This document shows, in pieces, positions 18,516 to 26,347 of a DNA stretch of 64,000 nt. Where the stretch lies: the NCBI GenBank assembly GCA_035308965.1, contig DATGFN010000060.1, positions 62,001-126,000 of the forward strand, read 5' to 3'. Positions within the stretch are counted from its first letter, which is position 1. Each line of letters begins with the position of its first letter. The notes under the pieces were generated by a model. The model was given only the letters and a program-made list of their open reading frames with translations. It was not told where the DNA came from and searched no databases. The stretch comes from DASYXZ01 sp035308965 (GTDB lineage: Bacteria > Acidobacteriota > Terriglobia > UBA7540). The translations under genes were made by a program, and so were the position numbers.

Positions 18516-21461
18516 CTATTTTCCACTGGAAACTCCTGACGGGCTGGGCACCAGGTACTTCAGCAGCTCGGGATTGGAAATTACAATCGTGGCGTTTTCC
18601 ACCTGGATGGGATCGCGCGGCATTCGAACCCTACCTCGCGGCGCAGCCAGGCCGGGTGGAAGGGGCGAGCTGGGAATGATGGTCCACATCAAGTCGCCCG
18701 CGGGCAGATTCCTGAGAACGAAACCGCCCTGTGAGTCGGTGGTGGTGCGGGCGTCTCCGATGGAAATCTGCACTCCGGGTAGAGGCTGGAGGATGGGGTT
18801 GCCATTGGAATCATCGGCGCCCGGTGCGGACTTCGAACCGCCGGTTCCAGCAGAATTATTGCCGTGCGCGCTGGTCTTGAGAATGCTGCCACCGACGAGT
18901 TTGAAATAGACATGGCCGGAGATCGAGCGCAGGGCCTCGACCGGAACATCCTGCACTACAGTGGCTGTCGGCTCGACGTGGATATCCACCGGTTCGGCGG
19001 AGGCAATGTAATTGGGGGGAAGGGTGGAGCGATCGAGGCTTAACCGGTAGTCGCCCGGAGGAACCTCATAGAGTTCGTAGTCTCCCGATCCATCGCTGAC
19101 AATTTTGCGGTTCACGCCGCCGCCGCTCAGGATCAGCTCGATGCCCCGGATTCCATTGGCATCGGGTTGCATCCTTCCATCCAGCCGGTAGTCGTTAAAC
19201 ACGTTTCCAATTAAGCGCGCAAAATTGACGACTCCGAAGTCCACTTCCGCCTCTTTTTGTTCGATCAAGTCAACGCGGACGTCCGTCGGTGTGGTGACGC
19301 GCACGGCCTGGGTAAATTGATTCATCGGCACGCTCACTCGATAGGCCGCCGGAGCCAGCCCGGTGAATTCAAAATCGCCATGAGTGTCGGTACGTACGGA
19401 CTCGCCGGTATTCAAGTCCACGCGAATGCCCGCGAGGCCCGGCTCACCGTCGTTATAGACTCCATTCACGTTGAGGTCGCGAAACACGCGGCCACTTAAG
19501 TTTCGCTTCTGGGGGCGAAAGGGAGCCATCCACCGCGGAGTTCCGCGCAGTGTTTTGTTGAAACCTATGGTGAAAACGGTGGTGCGCTGCTCCCGCAACT
19601 GCTGCGAGTTGAGAAGGTAGACGCTCGAAAGCGACGAGATCATTTGCAAACTGGGAGTGACCTGGTAGTTCAAGGAATAGCCGAGGAGTTTTGAGCTGTT
19701 ACTGTTGCCCAGTCCCGCAACATTGTGAATGTAACTCAAGTTAGGGCTGAGACTCAGACGCTTTTTGATGCGGAACTGTCCGCTGAGATAAATTTCCGTA
19801 TCCGCGGGCCGCAGGTTCTCGAGCAAGGTTCGAAGCTGGGGATCCAATTGCGTCGAATCCGTAAAGGCCAGCGGGTTCACCAGGAAAAGTTGCTGGAGGT
19901 TGGACGGCAAAAGCCCGATTTCCTGCTTGAGGTTGTTAACCAGCGAAGGACTGTTGCGGTTGTGTTGGACGCCTACGCTGAGGTAACCCCCGCGCACTCG
20001 GAAGCTCAAATCGTCACGCACTTCGAACTTGCCTGCGGCATTAAGCTGCAATGGATCGCTGAGGGCCCCAAACGTCACTTCGGCGGTGTTCGAGATTCCC
20101 CGGGACATGCGGGAATTGAGAGCGACATCAAACCGGTTGCCCTGGCTCTGGCCCACTAATGCTTGTCCGGCGCTATTGCGCGTGTATGTGTAGTTCAAGA
20201 CAACGGATTCATGAGGCGTAATCGTGAAGCTCAGGTTGGGATTGGCGAAGTCGGATTTGCCTGCGAAAGGGGAAAAAGCTGTTGACTCGGTGCTGCTGTG
20301 CTGGAGAAAGAGCGAACTCGCAATCCGGCTGCTCACCTTTAGGGTTGTGCCGCCGGATAAGGATGAGCCCCCGCCCGAAAAAAGTTGAAGCTGGTTGAGA
20401 GGAAAATTGGCGGCAGAGCTGTTTCCCGCCACAAACGCGGTCAGCTTCTCTCCTGAATACGAGAGAGCCCCCTGCGCCATTTCCCCGCGCGTGCTGCCAC
20501 CCAGGGATCCCTGAAATGCCCATTCAGAATCCGGGCGGTACACCCATCCCGCGGTTTGATAAAAGCTGTTTTCCCTAATCGATTGAAGATTGGGCCGCTG
20601 AAAAGGAGAATTTACCCAGCCCGTAGTGGTGTAAAGATAGAGCTTCTCGCTCTGCTTCCGATGGAAATTGAATCCAGCCACATCGCGGGTGCCGGTCAGC
20701 GTCAAGTAATAGGAGGGAATGGTCGCTCCGGCAAAGAACTCATATTGGTTGTCACCGCGCTTCAGTGTTTCATCGGCGCCCCGAACTTCATAGACATTGA
20801 AGCCGGAATAAGTCGAGATCTTGGTTTCCGGGCCTCCATTAAGCCAAAGAGGAAAGTCCATCAGCTTCAAGTCGCTCATAGGAGTTGAATACCGGATGGA
20901 AAGTGTGTTGGCGTTAAAAAGAGGCATGCCGGGAGAGGTACTATCCTGCGCTTGACCGTGGATGCTCAACCGGCCGTCGTCTATTTTCTGCTGCCAGTCA
21001 AATTGATGCGTGAAGAAGAAGTCCGCCTTCCCCTGCGGGTCGATGAAAGTCTGCATGGACGACCCAACCATGCCCGTCCCCAGGGCGTCCAGGGCGCTTT
21101 GTGAAAGCCTGGGCGGCGGAAGCTCTTCGGGAGGAGCGACCACGCGGATCCGAATTGTGGTTCGTTGATCGTTGGTCCAGATAAAGGCGACTGTCTCGCC
21201 TCTAGCCAAGCCCACCAATTCAATTTTGTCCGTTGACACATGGGCCTGGCAGATCGAGTCGTCAACAATGGTCACTCCCGTGACACCGGCGACGGGAAAC
21301 GTTCTCGATCTCTGCCAGTAAACCTCCACCAATTGCGAGGAAGAATCCTGCGCCTTCGCCGCCGTCCCGGTAATCGCGAGAAGGATGACGAAAAGGATCG
21401 CCAGACCGGAGGGCCAGGCGATGGTTTTAGTTCGGAATGTTTGTGCAAGTCCTCGCATCAT
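18516..21461 (-). CDS. Usher-like outer-membrane protein with pilus-assembly N-domain and SdrD/CNA-B-like C-terminus
   Basis: 981 aa. A signal peptide (1-37) is followed by a small domain (about 41-108) like the N-domain of secretin-associated pilus assembly proteins (VDDSICQAHVSTDKIELVGL). A long region (about 130-650) rich in alternating polar/aromatic strands looks like a beta-barrel (repeated YSTPMSDL, YTYTRNSAG, FEVRDDLSFRVRGGYL). Three Ig-like CNA-B/SdrD-B-type domains follow, the first with the calcium-loop-like GRVFRDLNVNGVYNDGEPG. It lies last in an operon with two pilin-like subunits and a PapD-like chaperone, the place of the usher in archaic Csu-type loci. I see none of the standard usher N-domain or plug motifs, so the role is inferred from context and architecture. 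Confidence 0.65.
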   Translation of the reverse strand: MMRGLAQTFRTKTIAWPSGLAILFVILLAITGTAAKAQDSSSQLVEVYWQRSRTFPVAGVTGVTIVDDSICQAHVSTDKIELVGLARGETVAFIWTNDQRTTIRIRVVAPPEELPPPRLSQSALDALGTGMVGSSMQTFIDPQGKADFFFTHQFDWQQKIDDGRLSIHGQAQDSTSPGMPLFNANTLSIRYSTPMSDLKLMDFPLWLNGGPETKISTYSGFNVYEVRGADETLKRGDNQYEFFAGATIPSYYLTLTGTRDVAGFNFHRKQSEKLYLYTTTGWVNSPFQRPNLQSIRENSFYQTAGWVYRPDSEWAFQGSLGGSTRGEMAQGALSYSGEKLTAFVAGNSSAANFPLNQLQLFSGGGSSLSGGTTLKVSSRIASSLFLQHSSTESTAFSPFAGKSDFANPNLSFTITPHESVVLNYTYTRNSAGQALVGQSQGNRFDVALNSRMSRGISNTAEVTFGALSDPLQLNAAGKFEVRDDLSFRVRGGYLSVGVQHNRNSPSLVNNLKQEIGLLPSNLQQLFLVNPLAFTDSTQLDPQLRTLLENLRPADTEIYLSGQFRIKKRLSLSPNLSYIHNVAGLGNSNSSKLLGYSLNYQVTPSLQMISSLSSVYLLNSQQLREQRTTVFTIGFNKTLRGTPRWMAPFRPQKRNLSGRVFRDLNVNGVYNDGEPGLAGIRVDLNTGESVRTDTHGDFEFTGLAPAAYRVSVPMNQFTQAVRVTTPTDVRVDLIEQKEAEVDFGVVNFARLIGNVFNDYRLDGRMQPDANGIRGIELILSGGGVNRKIVSDGSGDYELYEVPPGDYRLSLDRSTLPPNYIASAEPVDIHVEPTATVVQDVPVEALRSISGHVYFKLVGGSILKTSAHGNNSAGTGGSKSAPGADDSNGNPILQPLPGVQISIGDARTTTDSQGGFVLRNLPAGDLMWTIIPSSPLPPGLAAPRGRVRMPRDPIQVENATIVISNPELLKYLVPSPSGVSSGK

Positions 21462-21497
21462 TGCTACTCAGTCCCACCGGTTATCGGATTTCCGTCT

Positions 21498-22349
21498 TTA
21501 TTGGCCGCCGGCAATCGTGAATGGAAACTCCTGGGTATAGTTCTTATCCTCACCGTACATGACGGTGAGAATAGCCGAGTAATTGCCGGGTGGAAGCGTT
21601 CCGGTCCAGGAAACGGGAACGCGGTCCTTCTGACCGGGGAGAAATCGCTTCTTGTCGCCCTCCGCCTTGGCAATCAACTCATGGCGCGAGTTCACGATCG
21701 CCGCCGTCGCCAGGGGGAAGATATGCGTGTTGCTTTCATTGGCGAGAAGAAAATCGAGCTTCATCGTTTGGCTCGCCAGCGGGGGCGCGAATTGGGCATC
21801 GGAAACGCCAACCTGGTACTTTTCCGTATTGGCCGCGCTCAGCAAAATAAGTGAGCCCAGGCGCATGTTGGTATAGACGGCTCTCTTTTCTGCTGTCGCC
21901 GCCTCGGTCAACTCCGGCTTGGACTCGACGAAGATAACCGCGTAGTACCCTCCCGAGACTTGACGCGGGGGAGTGACGATCACCTGAACCTTCGCAGTGC
22001 CTTCGGCCGGGACGGCCACATGGCGCGGAACGACCTCGATCCAGTTGGCGGCGGAGCGCGGTGATGAGCCCGGCGCGCCAAACACTTTCTCGTTCTTTTC
22101 GTTGTACCAGAAGTCGGTGACGGAAACGCTCAAGCTCGCCGGGGTTTTCGAGTTGTTTGAAACCGACAGGTCAAATTGAAAGGGTTGGCCGGGTTCGAAC
22201 CTATACTGCACTTGCGCGGGAGCCAGCCCGAGCGTCTGCGCTCCGGCGGGCAGTGCGGCAAGCGCACCCAACATCGCAGAGGCTGCCAGCGTGGAAGCAA
22301 CTCGCGGGAATACGGACCACTTTGTCTTTGCAAGTCTCATGTTTTTCAT
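21498..22349 (-). CDS. PapD-like periplasmic pilus chaperone
   Basis: 283 aa. Signal peptide to about residue 37 (LGALAALPAGAQ). The mature protein has two Ig-like halves: the first with FEPGQPFQFDLSVSNNS and a characteristic GGYYAVIFVESKP strand, the second with MKLDFLLANESNTHIFP and a PPGNYSAILTVMYG ending. This matches the two-domain layout of fimbrial chaperones that hold subunits in the periplasm for delivery to an usher. The start overlaps the upstream subunit stop by one base (TAATG), so the genes are coupled. A loss of one conserved basic residue cannot be judged by eye. Other Ig-like accessory proteins share the fold, so the family name rests partly on context. Confidence 0.65.
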   Translation of the reverse strand: MKNMRLAKTKWSVFPRVASTLAASAMLGALAALPAGAQTLGLAPAQVQYRFEPGQPFQFDLSVSNNSKTPASLSVSVTDFWYNEKNEKVFGAPGSSPRSAANWIEVVPRHVAVPAEGTAKVQVIVTPPRQVSGGYYAVIFVESKPELTEAATAEKRAVYTNMRLGSLILLSAANTEKYQVGVSDAQFAPPLASQTMKLDFLLANESNTHIFPLATAAIVNSRHELIAKAEGDKKRFLPGQKDRVPVSWTGTLPPGNYSAILTVMYGEDKNYTQEFPFTIAGGQ

Positions 22350-23500
22350 TAGGGCACCGTTAGTGTGTAAGTTAGGGTCGCGCTATCCGACCCTGTGAAG
22401 GCCGAGGGGCCGTTCACGCCGGAAACAAAAAGTCCCAGGTATCGCGTCAAAATGGTGTTCGTTACCACCGTGCTCGTGATCGAGGTCTGAGCGCCGCTCA
22501 ATTTCGAAATGGCGGTGTAAGGGCCACCAGCAGCTGCCGAATCGTCCAGTTGGAGTATGGCCGGGTGAACAAAGTCCATGCTCACGTAGACCGTCAAGGT
22601 GGCCGTGGTGGAAGCGAAACCGGAGAAAACCGGTTGTAACAAGTAAGGTGTGCTATAGATCACGCCCCCGCCCGCAGGGACGATGGTCAGACCCGCAGCG
22701 GGGGACGCTCCAATTCCATTCACGCTTCCGAAATCCATGGAATAGTCGGCGCCTGGCGCCACGGAAAGTCCGCCTGCCGCCGAAGCTAGGGTAAGGCCGA
22801 CTGCGGTTTGCAGGTTCTCAGAGGGGTTATTCAAATTGAGCGTGACCGAACTCGTCTTTCCGTTGCTGGTGTCCGTGGCCACGAATGTCACGGTGGCAGA
22901 GTCCGTGCCGGTTGTCGCTCCCGCTCCATTGGCGTCGGCAACCAGCAATCCAAGGCTGATGGTGTAGGTGCCATCGCTCACTCCGGGCAACGGGACGATG
23001 GGAGTGGGCGCTCCGGAATTGAGGGATATGGTTGAATAGCTGGTGCCGGTACCACAACCGGTATAGCAACTTTGCGCGATGAGTGCGGCGGACTTGCTGA
23101 AATTAGAGCTCATATAAACAGAAAATGTTGCTGCATGCGGAGTAGGCTCGCCCGATAGGGTGAGATTCAAATTGGTCGAATAAATGACTCCACCTGCAAC
23201 CCCCGTGGTGATAATGGTGACGCCCGCCGCGGGTGATCCGATTCCCAGACTATTCACGTTGCCAAACCCCGCTGAATAAGTTGGTTGCGCACCGCTCACG
23301 GTCACGCCTCCTGGCGCCGTACTCAGGGCTATCGTAATAACGCCGGCTTTCGCGTTCGATGAAATGATGGCCGCAATCAGTAATGCGAGAACCGCAGGCA
23401 AAAACCGGAATGGAAATAGCCCCGCCTTCCGGGGCCGGGAGTTTGTCCCGACTTGCGGAAGGCGTGGGTGTCCATTAGTTTGTTGCCTTACGATCTTCAT
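22349..23500 (-). CDS. Two-domain pilin-like secreted subunit
   Basis: 383 aa with a long N-region and signal peptide ending near SSNAKAG (about 50). The mature part is two homologous beta-rich halves of about 165 residues. Each begins with an IALSTAPGGVTVSG / LTLASAAGGLSVAPG strand, a Y-S-x-x-F-G-x-V-N motif (SAGFGNVNSLG and SMDFGSVNGIG), and ends with a tSDSATxTxxxT strand. The same fold occurs once in the next upstream gene. The last residues TYTLTVP form a terminal strand as in fimbrial subunits. Likely a minor, tip or adaptor subunit of the putative pilus. No Pfam family can be named with confidence; spore-coat-U-like subunits are the closest analogy. Confidence 0.6.
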   Translation of the reverse strand: MKIVRQQTNGHPRLPQVGTNSRPRKAGLFPFRFLPAVLALLIAAIISSNAKAGVITIALSTAPGGVTVSGAQPTYSAGFGNVNSLGIGSPAAGVTIITTGVAGGVIYSTNLNLTLSGEPTPHAATFSVYMSSNFSKSAALIAQSCYTGCGTGTSYSTISLNSGAPTPIVPLPGVSDGTYTISLGLLVADANGAGATTGTDSATVTFVATDTSNGKTSSVTLNLNNPSENLQTAVGLTLASAAGGLSVAPGADYSMDFGSVNGIGASPAAGLTIVPAGGGVIYSTPYLLQPVFSGFASTTATLTVYVSMDFVHPAILQLDDSAAAGGPYTAISKLSGAQTSITSTVVTNTILTRYLGLFVSGVNGPSAFTGSDSATLTYTLTVP

Positions 23501-23561
23501 GTTCGATCTTCCTGCTCTTTCCGTGGGGTTCCGCTACCGGTCACCCGCACAGAATGGACAA

Positions 23562-24179
23562 CTAGATGACAGTCAAAGTGTAGGTAACGATCGCCGAGTC
23601 CGCACCCGTGTAGGTTGCTGAACCGTTGGTTGGAGCGACTTCCACACCGACGTACTGTGTCTGTGCAGTGCCGCTGACCGCGTTGGTCAACAGAGTGTTT
23701 GCCGTCGCTGGCGTGGTGCCCATTGCGCTCAAGCTTCCAATTCCAGCAGGCGCCGCCGTGGAGTACACGACAGACAAATTAGCCTTGGCGAAGTTGGTGG
23801 ATACGTAAGCCTTCACAGTGTTGGTCGCCACTGCCTGGCTGGTGTAGACGGGTGTCAATACGTAGGCGGAATAGTAGGCGGAGTTGGTTACGCCCGGAGT
23901 AGTCGGTGCATACAAACTGCCGCAGGTTGCGGGGTTGATGCCCAGAGCGTCAACGGTCCCGAAACTCACGTTATAGTCAGCGCCGCCGCCTGCGTTGACG
24001 GTGCAGCTTCCGGCGATAGCAGACGTAGAGAGCGTCAGTTGGATGGCGTCCTGCACGGTCACGTTAATTTTCAATGTGGGCGAAATCGTGTTGGTGTTTG
24101 TTGCTTGGGTTGCGGCTGAAGCGTTGACCGCGCCAAAAACCAGGGCCACCGCTGCCAGAATCATTAATTGCTTTCTCAT
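23562..24179 (-). CDS. Single-domain pilin-like secreted subunit
   Basis: 205 aa; AAGGAG precedes the ATG. A clean signal peptide (1-22, ending NASA) is followed by a 180-residue beta-rich domain homologous to each half of the downstream 383-aa protein: IQLTLSTSAI, YNVSFGTVDALG and the terminal DSAIVTYTLTV. Two cysteines (in GSCTVN and ATCGSL) could form a disulphide. As first gene of the operon and smallest subunit it is the best candidate for the major structural subunit. The N-terminal segment before IQLTL could serve as a donor strand; this is inference. Confidence 0.6.
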   Translation of the reverse strand: MRKQLMILAAVALVFGAVNASAATQATNTNTISPTLKINVTVQDAIQLTLSTSAIAGSCTVNAGGGADYNVSFGTVDALGINPATCGSLYAPTTPGVTNSAYYSAYVLTPVYTSQAVATNTVKAYVSTNFAKANLSVVYSTAAPAGIGSLSAMGTTPATANTLLTNAVSGTAQTQYVGVEVAPTNGSATYTGADSAIVTYTLTVI

Positions 24180-24289
24180 TCTCGAATTCTCCTTTTTAAT
24201 GGGGGGTCACCCCAATTCTTTCCGAAATTCTTCTCCGGCCTTTAGTCCTCATTGCAAGCGTTCAGCAGAGTGACTGGCCGGGACGAATA

Positions 24290-24306
24290 TGGCACGCTGG
24301 TTGCCA
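24290..24306 (-). promoter_or_regulatory. Sigma54-type -24/-12 element upstream of the pilus-like operon
   Basis: On the minus strand TGGCAACCAGCGTGCC has GG and GC with the required 10-bp spacing, and TGGCA/TGC cores. The start would fall near 24280, about 100 nt before the first subunit. The site is nearly palindromic: on the plus strand TGGCACGCTGGTTGC is an even better match, but no plus-strand gene follows. Confidence 0.35.
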
Positions 24307-24470
24307 AATGACCTAAAACGCGGATGGACCGTAACCCATGTAGAATCTGTCGGTTGAGGCAGGCTTATATTCTTGGGTTAATAATTTTGCTTAATTGCGG
24401 AAGTCTCTGCTGCGAGACGAGTTCCTCTATTAGAGACGGAGCGGCGTGACCAGCTAAGGAGAGATCATTC

Positions 24471-24545
24471 ACCACAGAGACACAGAGACACGGAGAATGA
24501 CCAGTTTAAGGAAAGATAGTCTCTGCGTCTCTGTGCCTCTGTGGT
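24471..24545. repeat. Inverted-repeat element, copy 1 (CCACAGAGACACAGAG type)
   Basis: ACCACAGAGACACAGAGA at the left is mirrored by CGTCTCTGTGCCTCTGTGGT at the right, with an inner GTTTAAGGAAAGATAGTCTC shared with copy 2. It ends directly at the stop codon of the GxxExxY gene. Confidence 0.75.
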
Positions 24546-24920
24546 TCAAAGCACCATCCGTTTTATCCCATCGCGCAGAACAGGGACGTTGAAGTTGAGG
24601 AGCAGTCCGGTTTTGATCTGGGCCAGCCGCAGGTATGTGAGCAATTGCGCTTCATGAATCGGCAGCAGGCGGTCCACTGTTTTCAGTTCCAAAAGAACCT
24701 TGCCTTCCACCACCACGTCCAGACTGTAGCCGCAATCGAGCCGCACTCCTTTATAGACCACAGGCAAAGAGACTTGGCGTTTGAAGGTCATTCCGGCCAA
24801 ATTCAATTCATGGCAGAGGCACTCTTCATATGCGGATTCGAGCAGACCGGGGCCTAATCCGCGGTGTACCTCAATCGCCGCGCCAATCACTTTTGCCGTT
24901 AGAGGATCTTGTTCAGTCAT
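24546..24920 (-). CDS. GxxExxY-family protein (PD-(D/E)xK nuclease-like)
   Basis: 124 aa with AAGGAG 7 nt before the ATG. The family signature is at residues 25-31 (GLLESAY), and the nuclease-like core follows: Asp68 in YSLDVVV and ELK at 78-80. A conserved C-terminal part is LLTYLRLAQIKTGLLLNF. The family is common across bacteria but its role is not established; the fold suggests a small DNA-acting enzyme. The gene is tightly bracketed by two direct copies of an inverted-repeat element, which suggests it travels or is maintained with it. A longer in-frame reading upstream (to 25364) is only the repeat and the antisense of the MFS gene. Confidence 0.9.
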   Translation of the reverse strand: MTEQDPLTAKVIGAAIEVHRGLGPGLLESAYEECLCHELNLAGMTFKRQVSLPVVYKGVRLDCGYSLDVVVEGKVLLELKTVDRLLPIHEAQLLTYLRLAQIKTGLLLNFNVPVLRDGIKRMVL

Positions 24921-24935
24921 GAAAGACTCCTTGAA

Positions 24936-25004
24936 ACCACAGAGACACAGAGAGATTGAGTGGTTTAAGGAAAGATAGTCTCTGTGTCTCTGTGCCTCTG
25001 TGGT
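24936..25004. repeat. Inverted-repeat element, copy 2
   Basis: ACCACAGAGACACAGAGAGA (24936-24955) and TGTCTCTGTGCCTCTGTGGT (24985-25004) form a long stem. The centre GGTTTAAGGAAAGATAGTCT is nearly identical to copy 1, so the two elements are direct repeats of a structure that is itself inverted. It contains the stop codon of the MFS gene. Confidence 0.75.
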
Positions 25005-26284
25005 GAAATCGTTCGGGTGGGATCGACAGTGAGCCACGCCACAGCGCCCGCGGCGCAGAGCGCGGCGGCGACCAGAAACGAGGCGGTCCAGCCATAGCGC
25101 CCGGCGATGGCGGGAGTAAGCGAAGCGGTGACAGCGCCGCCCAATTGCGCGCCCATGTTCATCAAACCGGAGACGGCCCCGCTCGAAGGCCCGGCAATAT
25201 CGGCGGTGACGGACCAATAACAACTTTGGGACATATAGAGCGCTCCCGCCCCCGCAGCCAGCGCCACGCTGGCCCAGCGCGCGCCGGGCAAGTATGCGCC
25301 CAGGATGAGAAAGGCGGCGGCGAGCGCCATCACCACGCAGGAAAAAACGCACCGGCCGCGCCACTTGTCAAAGTGGCGGGTAAGCGCGTCGCTGATCAGC
25401 CCTCCCAGCGGCGAGCCGATGGCCATGGCGAGAAAAGGCAGCATGGTGAAGCCCGCGCTGTCTTTCAAACTCATGCCTCGAACTGTTGAGAGATAAATGA
25501 AGAACCAACTGAAGAAAATCCAGGACATGTAGCCGTAACTGAAATAGCTGAGCGTAACGGCGCGCACGTCCTTGCTTCGCAGGATGGCGGGCCAGGGGAC
25601 GACGGGCGCGGCGCCGGCGGTGAGCAACGCAGGATCGACCGTCAGGCCGGATTGGATGTGGGTGAGCTCGGATGCGGACACCCAGGGATGTTGGCGCGGG
25701 GCGTCACGCGCAATGAGGAACCACACCGCTCCCGCGACAATCCCTAGGGCAGCGCTGATCCAGAAAGAAGTCCGCCACCCGTAGTGAACCATGATGTAAG
25801 TGATCAGGGGCGGGGCAATGGCGGAGCCGGTACCCACTCCGGCGAAGATCAAGCCGTTGGCAATGCCGCGCTCCTGGGTGGGAATCCATTTGGCGACGAA
25901 TTGGTTGGAGGCGGGATACATTACAGCTTCGCCCGCCCCGAGCGAGAAACGGACGGCGATCAGAAGCCATAGCGCCACTCTCACTCGCGTGGGGAGGCTC
26001 GCCGTGAGCACCGTGAAAACGCCCCACCAGATCACGGCCACCGCCATGACTCTCCGCGGGCCTACGCGGTCCGCCAGGCGTCCGCCGGGAGTCTGGAACA
26101 GCGCGTAGCCAACAAGAAAGGCGCTGAATACATAGCCCAGTTGCACGTTGCTGAGGTGATATTCGGCGGCGATGGAGGCGCCGGCAATTGAGATGTTGAC
26201 GCGATCGAGAAAAGCGATGGCGCCTAGAATGAAGATCCAAAAAATAAGAAGCCAGCGTGTTCGACTTTGCCGTAATGGGGTCAT
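24965..26284 (-). CDS. MFS transporter, anion:cation symporter (ACS) type
   Basis: 439 aa, about 12 hydrophobic segments. The N-terminal FLDRVNISIAGA, the loop GGRLADRVGPRRVMAV and the segment EAVMYPASNQFVAKWIPTQERG are typical of ACS-family importers such as those for hexuronate, galactonate or glucarate. The substrate cannot be read from sequence. The final residues after about 425 (PQRHRDTETIFP) are encoded by the inverted-repeat element, so the original C-terminus was replaced when the element arrived; the transmembrane core looks complete. It follows the phosphoesterase gene by 63 bp on the same strand. Confidence 0.85.
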   Translation of the reverse strand: MTPLRQSRTRWLLIFWIFILGAIAFLDRVNISIAGASIAAEYHLSNVQLGYVFSAFLVGYALFQTPGGRLADRVGPRRVMAVAVIWWGVFTVLTASLPTRVRVALWLLIAVRFSLGAGEAVMYPASNQFVAKWIPTQERGIANGLIFAGVGTGSAIAPPLITYIMVHYGWRTSFWISAALGIVAGAVWFLIARDAPRQHPWVSASELTHIQSGLTVDPALLTAGAAPVVPWPAILRSKDVRAVTLSYFSYGYMSWIFFSWFFIYLSTVRGMSLKDSAGFTMLPFLAMAIGSPLGGLISDALTRHFDKWRGRCVFSCVVMALAAAFLILGAYLPGARWASVALAAGAGALYMSQSCYWSVTADIAGPSSGAVSGLMNMGAQLGGAVTASLTPAIAGRYGWTASFLVAAALCAAGAVAWLTVDPTRTISPQRHRDTETIFP

Positions 26285-26347
26285 GGGTGCGCGCGCGGGA
26301 CGGGAGCTTTATCAATGCCTGCCATTTCCTCTAAGCACCTACTAGCG

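Larger units (their letters stand above)
24180..24545. other. 366-bp upstream region of the pilus-like operon
   Basis: No gene. It holds a sigma54-type palindrome at 24290-24306 and, at its far end, one copy of an inverted-repeat element (24471-24545). Nothing else is recognisable. Confidence 0.5.

Noticed and set aside
24921..25364. N-terminal extension of the GxxExxY protein to 25364
   Set aside because: The extra sequence is the repeat element plus the antisense strand of the MFS gene; the ATG at 24920 has its own ribosome site.
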